Assembly (NCBI GenBank): GCA_937901225.1
Contig: CALCGX010000031.1
Coordinates: 1 to 5,337, forward strand
DNA: 5,337 bases
Reading direction: 5' to 3'
Source of the DNA: an uncultured Bacteroidales bacterium
GTDB taxonomy: Bacteria; Bacteroidota; Bacteroidia; Bacteroidales; Paludibacteraceae
This document shows positions 1-4,624 of the stretch, in pieces. Below the pieces are notes generated by a model that had not been told where the DNA came from, did not search any database, and saw only the letters and a list, made by a program, of their open reading frames with translations. The stretch's first letter is position 1. The number at the start of each line of letters is the position of its first letter. Position numbers and translations under genes: made by a program.

Positions 1-715
1 GTTTGGCAGCCATGTCTCCATCATTGGTCAAAAGGAGCACACCTGTGGTATTGCGGTCAAGACGCCCTACTGGATATATACGCTCTGCGCACGCGTTGCG
101 CACGATATCTATAACGGTATGACGCTCCTCTGGATCGTCGGTAGTAGTAACGGTGTTCTTAGGTTTGTTGAGCAAGATATATACTTTGCGTTCGCGACGA
201 ACTGGTTGGTCATGAAACATGATCTTGTCGGTAGGCAATACCTTTGCTCCGAGATTATCCACCACTTCGCCATTGACAGAGATCACACCTGCTTGTATGA
301 AATCGTCCGCCTCACGTCGTGAGCAGATACCAGCATTGGCAAGGTATTTATTCAAGCGAATTGGCTTGGTAGGGTCTTCGTATTTGGTTTGATATTCCTG
401 ACGTTTGCGTTGAGAATATACTCCCGCATTGTGTTTAGGACGTGGACGGAAAGTTCTGTCGTTGGTTTGTTCATAGCCTCCTTCGGTACGGAATGCGTTG
501 CGACGTGGTTCGATCTTCTCGGCACGTGCAGCTCCAGCAGTACGGGTGAAACGTTGGCGTTTGCGTCCGCCTTCATTAGGAGTAACAGATGGGTTAAAAC
601 GAGGACGAATAGATGCTCCGTCAGCAGACATAGTTGCGCCATTTCGCTCACGCGGATTCTCATCCTGACGGTAGCCACCCTGACGACGTGGGGTGCGGTT
701 GTTTGGATCAAACAT
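1..715 (-). CDS. rluB: RluB/RsuA-family 23S rRNA pseudouridine synthase (3' end cut by window)
   Basis: Translating 715 down to 2 gives 238 codons without a stop; the C-terminus lies beyond position 1. Residues 1-115 are a low-complexity, Arg/Gly/Asn-rich and probably disordered extension. An S4 RNA-binding domain follows at about 118-172 (IRLNKYLANAGICSRREAD). The start of the catalytic domain is visible from about 178 (ILLNKPKNTVTTTDDP), with the family motif GRLDRNTTGVLLLTNDG at 217-233; D220 is the expected catalytic Asp. Known of the family: these enzymes isomerise one uridine in rRNA, and RluB acts on U2605 of 23S rRNA. The wording around LNKPKNTVTTTDDP fits RluB better than RsuA, but RluE/F-type specificity cannot be excluded. 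The start is the ATG at 715-713, giving MFDPNNRTPRRQGG; an internal Met29 is possible but would cut the basic tail. It lies downstream of rpmF, separated by two hairpins and a heptad repeat, so it probably has its own transcript. Confidence 0.9.
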   Translation of the reverse strand, partial: MFDPNNRTPRRQGGYRQDENPRERNGATMSADGASIRPRFNPSVTPNEGGRKRQRFTRTAGAARAEKIEPRRNAFRTEGGYEQTNDRTFRPRPKHNAGVYSQRKRQEYQTKYEDPTKPIRLNKYLANAGICSRREADDFIQAGVISVNGEVVDNLGAKVLPTDKIMFHDQPVRRERKVYILLNKPKNTVTTTDDPEERHTVIDIVRNACAERIYPVGRLDRNTTGVLLLTNDGDMAAK

Positions 716-725
716 AATAATCTTG

Positions 726-753
726 TTTAGTGTTGAGTGTTTAGTGTTTAAAG
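726..753. repeat. Four-copy heptanucleotide tandem repeat in the rluB leader
   Basis: On the + strand the copies are TTTAGTG (726-732), TTGAGTG (733-739), TTTAGTG (740-746) and TTTAAAG (747-753). The array ends 11 bases upstream of the rluB start codon, so it is in the leader or promoter. No clear TAnnTTTG box was found around it. Copy-number change by slippage would alter leader length or promoter spacing; this is inference. Confidence 0.7.
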
Positions 754-788
754 ATTGATTTTTCAAGAAAGGTCTTGGCGGTATTTCA

Positions 789-825
789 AATCATAGGCTC
801 TAAGCATTGCTCAGAGCCTATGATT
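789..825 (-). terminator. Long near-perfect hairpin between rpmF and rluB
   Basis: Arms 789-801 and 813-825 are a perfect 13-bp inverted repeat. In minus-strand RNA the stem continues through a G-U wobble (812/802) and AGC/GCU to an AAU loop, about 17 bp in total. On the plus strand the same position is an A-C mismatch, which favours a role in the minus-strand transcript. Only a weak U-rich stretch (UUUGAAAU) follows the 3' arm, so it may be a terminator or a 3'-end stabiliser for the yceD-rpmF mRNA. Confidence 0.6.
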
Positions 826-838
826 GTTGGGTCAATGG

Positions 839-867
839 GGCATATACGTCTCTCGACGTTATACGCC
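839..867 (-). terminator. Strong hairpin 12 bases after the rpmF stop codon
   Basis: On the minus strand, 867-855 pairs with 850-839 around a GAGA (GNRA-type) tetraloop at 854-851. The 12-bp helix has one bulged A and one G-U wobble, which would be an A-C mismatch on the plus strand. No U-tract follows, so it may act with the next hairpin (825-789) or serve as a 3'-end processing or stability element. Calling it a terminator is inference. Confidence 0.5.
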
Positions 868-879
868 GAATCGCAACAC

Positions 880-1065
880 TTAGGCCTCAGCAGCTTGCTC
901 TACAGCCAATTTACCACGATAGTATCCGCAAGTTGGGCAGATGGTGTGGTAGATGTAGTGAGCGCCACAGTTAGGGCAGAGTGCCAATGCTGGCATTTTA
1001 GCTTTGTCATGTGTACGACGTTTCGCGGTTCTGGTGTGCGATTGTCTTCTTTTTGGATGTGCCAT
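880..1065 (-). CDS. rpmF: 50S ribosomal protein L32
   Basis: This 61-residue protein begins MAHPKRRQSHTRTAKRRTHD, the conserved basic N-terminus of bacterial L32. It carries a four-Cys zinc-ribbon pattern: C30-P-N-C33 and C43-P-T-C46. The length is typical of the family. L32 is a structural protein of the large ribosomal subunit; the zinc-binding form is recognised by the CxxC pairs. The ATG at 1065-1063 is preceded by an A-rich stretch (AATAAGAAAAGAAT) rather than a Shine-Dalgarno site, as is usual in Bacteroidota. It lies 99 bases downstream of yceD, a pairing conserved across many bacteria, and is probably cotranscribed from the promoter at 1658-1628. Two strong hairpins follow its stop codon. 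Confidence 0.97.
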   Translation of the reverse strand: MAHPKRRQSHTRTAKRRTHDKAKMPALALCPNCGAHYIYHTICPTCGYYRGKLAVEQAAEA

Positions 1066-1164
1066 ATTCTTTTCTTATTATTTAGTTATTTTTCCAATTT
1101 ATCCAGTCCCCTACCCCCTCATGAGCCACGCAGAACTGCTCAGTCAAGCAATAGGTACACCTTC

Positions 1165-1599
1165 TTATATATCTTCATCCTCATCCAGCGTAGTGCAGAG
1201 GTGGTTTTGGAGAAGTGCATCCATTTCCGGATTGCAACCACCATCTTGGTGACTATGCACCAGCGGGAGATTCACTATGATCAATTCGTAAGCCAACCAT
1301 GCGAGGTCGAGCTGCTGAGTGGAATCCTCCAACTCGATATCCTGCTCATAGATATCCACATCCACATCCATCGAATCAAGGCAACGATCGCAGGTAACTT
1401 GCACCTGCCCAACGATATCCAAATCCACTGCAAAATCAGTTTCACGGAGCAATAGGCGCGCCTTAACGTCCACCAAACCACCTAACAACTCTGTATTCTC
1501 AATCGAGGTAAGATAAGCATTATCTAACTGAAAATCAAACAGATGCTCACCCAGCTCCAATTTATCCAATAGGATGATATGCGGTGCTTTATCGCTCAT
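1165..1599 (-). CDS. yceD: YceD / DUF177-family protein
   Basis: The 144-residue product shows the DUF177 hallmarks: a central VTCDRCLD motif (C70, C73) and a downstream PLVHSHQDGGCNP segment (H115, H117, C122), usually read as a possible metal-binding set. A very acidic C-terminus follows (TTLDEDEDI). The length is slightly below that of E. coli YceD. Family knowledge: YceD is encoded beside rpmF in most bacteria and has been linked to 23S rRNA accumulation or processing; its biochemical activity is not settled. The ATG at 1599-1597 lies about 22 bases downstream of the expected transcription start of a textbook Bacteroidales promoter, which supports this start. No Shine-Dalgarno site is visible. 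The gene leads a yceD-rpmF unit. Confidence 0.93.
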   Translation of the reverse strand: MSDKAPHIILLDKLELGEHLFDFQLDNAYLTSIENTELLGGLVDVKARLLLRETDFAVDLDIVGQVQVTCDRCLDSMDVDVDIYEQDIELEDSTQQLDLAWLAYELIIVNLPLVHSHQDGGCNPEMDALLQNHLCTTLDEDEDI

Positions 1600-1627
1600 T
1601 TATTCACAATTCTGCAAAATCAGCGTG

Positions 1628-1658
1628 CAAAGGTACTACATTTTTCTGAAATACGCAA
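1628..1658 (-). promoter_or_regulatory. Bacteroidales-type promoter of yceD-rpmF
   Basis: On the minus strand a TTG at 1658-1656 (-33 element) is followed after 20 bases by TACCTTTG at 1635-1628, an exact match to the TAnnTTTG -7 consensus. The transcription start is expected near 1621-1623, about 22 bases before the yceD ATG. A 6-bp inverted repeat (1649-1654 / 1659-1664) has the -33 TTG in its loop. Confidence 0.85.
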
Positions 1659-1681
1659 GTATTTGTGCGATTTTTTGAAAA

Positions 1682-2914
1682 TTATTTCTCGTTTGACAAA
1701 TATGGCTGGAAAGTATCGTAGTAGGTTTGCATCCAGCGATTAGCCATATGGTCGTATGACTGCCAAAATTCTTCGTCAGAAATCTTGTCTGTAGTCCATT
1801 GCTGATAGAGCGGTAGAAAATCGGATTGCATCTTAGTCTCTACATCATTGGTACATGTCATAAGAGCAGGTTTATTCTCATTTCCCACGAGAATAGTCTG
1901 AAGAGCCACATAACGCTTGCCGTTGCTAATATGCATAGGGAAAGCCCATTGGTCTTTGATGCGAAGCGATGCATCGCACATCTCGCTATGCAAATCATTG
2001 GCTTGAGCGGCAGCAGTCTCGCGCGCGAGCATATAATAAGGAAGGTGCGCGCCATGCACGAGTAGCGGAACCGCTACTGCACATGCGGGATATCCCAAAG
2101 CAGTCCACATGATCGTGTGCAAGGGGTTGCTGCCTGCCTTCACGCCTTCAAAAACAACAACCGCTGAAGTGATGCGACGGGGAATAAAATCTTGATCTAC
2201 AATATATTGAGGTGCATTTTCTTGATAGTAATTTACTCCTAATACCTCATGGCGATACTTACGAGAGAAGAGATTGAGCGCATCGATAGCAGTCATCTCT
2301 TTTTCGCGGGAGAAGGTCTCTTGCATAATAGCAGAAGCCGTTTGATAGCGCTCCCAACCCTCGTAATCTTCGTATCTACCTGCAAAAGAGAAATTGGTAA
2401 CTACCCGATAGCCCGATTGCTCGGCATTGACATCGTATTTGATGTAGCGAGAATTGTTCATCTCAAAGTAAGCTGCCCCACCCTGCGCATCAATAATACC
2501 AAAATTAGCTTCTACGCCCCAAGGTTGTGGGTAGGTAGTGAGCCATTGCTCAAAATCGGCTATGGTTGCACAAGAGGCGAGAGCATGATACATAAGTTCA
2601 CCTTCGCGATCCATTTGGCATTCGAGTGAATCTTCGCGCAGGTTGTAGGAAGCAGTATTCATGATACAAAATCCCGCTTCGTTGACACCCGACCATACTT
2701 CGCCATCCAAAGTAGGCGCATTCATCAGTCCGATAAACGCATATTTATCGCCTTGGAAATAGGCAATGCGGTTGTCAAGGCAATCGGTATCACGATGCTT
2801 AAACATCATTGGACGTCCTGAAGGTGTGGCTTTGCCAGATATGATAAAAGAGGTGCAAGCCCAAGCAGAGGAAAAAATGCAGCAGGTCAAAAAGATGAAT
2901 AATAGTCGTCGCAT
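1682..2914 (-). CDS. Secreted C45/choloylglycine-hydrolase-like Ntn hydrolase
   Basis: From the ATG at 2914 the protein has 410 residues. Residues 1-19 form a signal peptide: MRR, a hydrophobic core, then AWA at 17-19. The next residue, C20, begins CTSFIISGKATPSGRPMMFK, the N-terminal Ntn-hydrolase motif in which Cys becomes the catalytic N-terminal nucleophile. Further likely active-site residues are R41/D42/D44 (KHRDTD), N174 (VVTNF) and R246/R247 (IPRRITSAVVVFEGV), matching the Cys-Arg-Asp-Asn-Arg pattern of choloylglycine hydrolases and acyl-CoA:6-APA acyltransferases. The family cleaves or forms linear amide bonds, as in bile-salt, penicillin or N-acyl amino acid hydrolysis; the substrate cannot be read from sequence. 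The -3 residue is not a lipobox residue, so a periplasmic rather than lipoprotein form is likely. It is a single gene with its own promoter and an upstream terminator. A longer start at the TTG at 2941 is unlikely because that codon overlaps the -7 box. Confidence 0.87.
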   Translation of the reverse strand: MRRLLFIFLTCCIFSSAWACTSFIISGKATPSGRPMMFKHRDTDCLDNRIAYFQGDKYAFIGLMNAPTLDGEVWSGVNEAGFCIMNTASYNLREDSLECQMDREGELMYHALASCATIADFEQWLTTYPQPWGVEANFGIIDAQGGAAYFEMNNSRYIKYDVNAEQSGYRVVTNFSFAGRYEDYEGWERYQTASAIMQETFSREKEMTAIDALNLFSRKYRHEVLGVNYYQENAPQYIVDQDFIPRRITSAVVVFEGVKAGSNPLHTIMWTALGYPACAVAVPLLVHGAHLPYYMLARETAAAQANDLHSEMCDASLRIKDQWAFPMHISNGKRYVALQTILVGNENKPALMTCTNDVETKMQSDFLPLYQQWTTDKISDEEFWQSYDHMANRWMQTYYDTFQPYLSNEK

Positions 2915-2938
2915 AGTTGTAGATTTACAAATTTGCTG

Positions 2939-2970
2939 CAAATATACTGCTTTTTTCTGACATATTCAAA
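2939..2970 (-). promoter_or_regulatory. Bacteroidales-type promoter of the Ntn hydrolase gene
   Basis: TTTG at 2970-2967 and TATATTTG at 2946-2939 on the minus strand are separated by exactly 20 bases. Both boxes are full matches to the TTTG / TAnnTTTG consensus. Transcription should start near 2932, giving a leader of about 18 bases to the ATG at 2914. Confidence 0.87.
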
Positions 2971-2994
2971 AAAATCGCAACAAAAGGCGATTTT
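2967..2994 (-). terminator. Intrinsic terminator abutting the hydrolase promoter
   Basis: An 8-bp perfect inverted repeat (AAAATCGC 2971-2978, GCGATTTT 2987-2994) with an 8-base loop is followed on the minus strand by an uninterrupted run of T that ends in the TTTG -33 box. In the minus direction this is a hairpin plus U-tract. The stem has only three G-C pairs, so strength is uncertain. It would stop any transcript crossing the 3000-3419 region. Confidence 0.6.
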
Positions 2995-3000
2995 AGAAGT

Positions 3001-3297
3001 TGGTATATTCATATAATTATGCTTAAACGTGTATTGCGCTCACTCCTTAGAGTGGGGACTCTTCGGGCGCCATACTCGAAGTGCCATTCAAGGCACTTCT
3101 TCATCTCCCCAACGCGAGGAACGAGCGGACATTGGAAAGGATGATGTCGTAGAGCCAGAAAGGGATTTGCTCGTCGGAAGGGGCTTGCAAGAAGAAACTC
3201 GCACACGAGTTTGACTTGCCGCACTTCCTTCTCTTCCCAAAAATTGGCAGATTTTGGGAGCCCGGTTTGATTGAGTACCTCTGCGGCTCATCTCCCA
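3001..3297. other. Hairpin-rich intergenic stretch; candidate dispersed repeat or structured RNA
   Basis: No convincing gene is seen here, but inverted repeats are dense. They are CACTC/GAGTG 3041-3054 (alternative AGAGT/ACTCT 3049-3062), GAAGTGCC/GGCACTTC 3078-3099 (6-base loop), AAACTCG/CGAGTTT 3195-3212 (4-base loop), TCCCAAAA/TTTTGGGA 3235-3259, and GGGAG/CTCCC 3256-3296. Several frames are open at once between about 3101 and 3214, on both strands, which argues for stop-poor non-coding DNA rather than a gene. The least implausible small ORF is 65 codons on the minus strand, 3298-3101 (MGDEPQRYSIKPGSQ...), with no start signal and no recognised family. The stretch lies between two probable terminators (3355-3298 and 2994-2967). 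I see no TAnnTTTG promoter inside it. Confidence 0.4.
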
Positions 3298-3355
3298 TAA
3301 AAAAGATAATACCTGACCTGCTCCACTCGAATGAAAGCAAAAGAATATCAGGTAT
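3298..3355 (-). terminator. Probable intrinsic terminator of the regulator-kinase operon
   Basis: On the minus strand ATACCTGA (3355-3348) pairs with TCAGGTAT (3316-3309). The intervening sequence forms a second helix at 3339-3319, TGCTT/GAGCA and CAT/GTG around a TCGA loop with one bulge. Two of these inner pairs are G-U wobbles that would be mismatches on the plus strand. The outer stem is followed by TATCTTTTTT, a good U-tract. It lies 65 bases after the kinase stop codon. Confidence 0.6.
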
Positions 3356-3370
3356 GACGATTTTGGGAAT

Positions 3371-3403
3371 GCACCTTATGAGGGTGCTAATCATGGGATG
3401 ATT
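3371..3403. repeat. Two small tandem hairpins just after the kinase gene
   Basis: GCACC/GGTGC (3371-3375 and 3383-3387, 7-base loop) and AATCAT/ATGATT (3389-3394 and 3398-3403, GGG loop) are perfect inverted repeats one base apart. Neither is followed by a U-tract on the minus strand, so they are more likely part of the 3' untranslated structure than terminators in their own right. Confidence 0.5.
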
Positions 3404-3419
3404 CAAAAAGAAGCGAATT

Positions 3420-4622
3420 TTATCTAAAAATGAGAGTAAAGGTTGTTCCCTTTTCGTCGCTGCGAACGAGGCGGATGCTACCATTGTGTAGGCGCATGAT
3501 TTGGCGGGAGAGACTCAAACCAATACCTGAGCCTTCAGGTTTGGTGGTGAAGAATGGAATGAATATCTGCTCCTGACTATCAGGGCTGATAGGATGACCA
3601 TTATTGCAGACTTCTATCACGACAGCATCGGCATCATCAATCTTGGCTGTGATGGTGATTTGGGTTGCCTCTGCCTGTAAGGCATTGCTAATGAGATTGA
3701 CCACCACTTGCGAGAGTTGTCCCTCATCCGCATATAGCAGAATATCATCGGTCAGTTCGGTGTACTGATAGCTCGCACCTGCGGCATCTATCTGCTGTTT
3801 GGTCAGTTGCTCCACACGCTCCATGAGTTCGCGCAAGTAAAATGGTTTCCTAACTGGCGTTGCTACTCGTGTCAGACTGCGGTAGGTATTAACAAACTTG
3901 ATTAAGTCTTTGGAAGAGGTTGAAATCGTCTGCAAGCCCATTACCAAATCAGGAGAGGCAGGGGCTTTGGAGAGTGTTTCGCTGAGCGAAGCGATAGGCG
4001 TGATGGTATTCATAATCTCGTGTGTGAGTACACGGATTAGGCGAGACCATGCCAATTCCTCGTTTTCGGCAATCTCGTTGCTAATATCGTTGAAGGCAAT
4101 GATCTTTACTGTTTTGCCATGTATTGCAGCTTCGGTGGCTGTGAGAATGATAGTGCGTTCGCCTCGTTCGGTAAAGAAAGTAGCGCGTTGTTCGCTATTG
4201 GCTGACACTTGTCGAAACGCCTCCGCAAGCGATGGAAGGATATTATCCAGTTGGCGAAGATTACTGAAGGTCAGCAAACCCAAGAGCGAGAGGGCTGTTT
4301 TGTTGTGATAGGTCACTCGGTTGTCTGTGACGGTGATGATACCTGTTTGCACATGGTCGAGCATCTGTCCGAAGTAGCGTTCTTGTTCGCTGATTTCGTG
4401 GCGCTCTTTGTCGAAAAGGTCACGCAGACGATTGAGTGTTTTGTTGAAGCTTCTGTTCCGAATGCCTTGCTCGTTGAATCGGAAGTTGAGTTCCTTATCT
4501 TCGAGCGCATCAAGCATGTAATTGATTTTCTTTTGCAATCGTTGTTTCACCAATACCCCCACAACGACTCCCACTACAATAGCAGAGGCAAGGCAAGTGA
4601 GTATGATGAAAGGTGTATTCAT
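3420..4622 (-). CDS. NtrY/NtrB-like membrane sensor histidine kinase
   Basis: This 400-residue protein has one N-terminal membrane segment (about 5-26), a linker or coiled region (27-80) and a PAS-like sensor region (about 80-180, with YFGQMLDHVQTGIITVTD). The H-box is LTHEIMNTITPI, phospho-acceptor H201. The HATPase domain follows: N-box QVVVNLISNALQ (N309, N313), G1 box CNNGHPIS (340-346), F-box FIPFFTTKPEG (354-364) and G2 box GSGIGLS (364-370). The PAS-HEIxN-TPI layout is that of NtrY/NtrB-type kinases, which phosphorylate NtrC-type regulators. There is no large extracytoplasmic sensor loop, so the signal is probably sensed in the cytoplasm or membrane. The G1 box has Asn where the usual DxGxG Asp sits and Pro at the second Gly. 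The start ATG (4622-4620) is two bases after the regulator's stop codon, implying translational coupling. Confidence 0.92.
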   Translation of the reverse strand: MNTPFIILTCLASAIVVGVVVGVLVKQRLQKKINYMLDALEDKELNFRFNEQGIRNRSFNKTLNRLRDLFDKERHEISEQERYFGQMLDHVQTGIITVTDNRVTYHNKTALSLLGLLTFSNLRQLDNILPSLAEAFRQVSANSEQRATFFTERGERTIILTATEAAIHGKTVKIIAFNDISNEIAENEELAWSRLIRVLTHEIMNTITPIASLSETLSKAPASPDLVMGLQTISTSSKDLIKFVNTYRSLTRVATPVRKPFYLRELMERVEQLTKQQIDAAGASYQYTELTDDILLYADEGQLSQVVVNLISNALQAEATQITITAKIDDADAVVIEVCNNGHPISPDSQEQIFIPFFTTKPEGSGIGLSLSRQIMRLHNGSIRLVRSDEKGTTFTLIFR

Positions 4623-4624
4623 GA

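Noticed and set aside
352..711. 119-codon minus-strand frame and 113-codon plus-strand frame over the same stretch
   Set aside because: Both are out-of-frame shadows of the Arg-rich N-terminal coding of rluB, which joins without a break to recognisable S4 and catalytic domains.
1066..1164. Separate promoter (TAAATTGG) or terminator-like stem (TGAGC/GCTCA) between yceD and rpmF
   Set aside because: The -7 candidate has a mismatch and no -33 box at the right spacing; the stem is only 5 bp with an 11-base loop and no U-tract.
775..1455. Long plus-strand reading frame of 226 codons
   Set aside because: It lies antisense to rpmF and yceD, both clear families, and its translation resembles no known protein.
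2249..2629. Plus-strand frame of 126 codons
   Set aside because: It is antisense to the Ntn hydrolase core and shows no domain or start context.
3305..3325. AGGTCAGG motif on the minus strand, reminiscent of SRP (4.5S) RNA
   Set aside because: The rest of the conserved SRP tip (GGAAGCAGC side) is missing and the motif is explained as the 3' arm of a terminator hairpin.
3101..3484. Minus-strand frame of 127 codons
   Set aside because: Its first part overlaps the 3' end of the kinase gene in another frame and it has no start signal. Only its last 65 codons could be considered, and those are treated as part of the hairpin-rich stretch.
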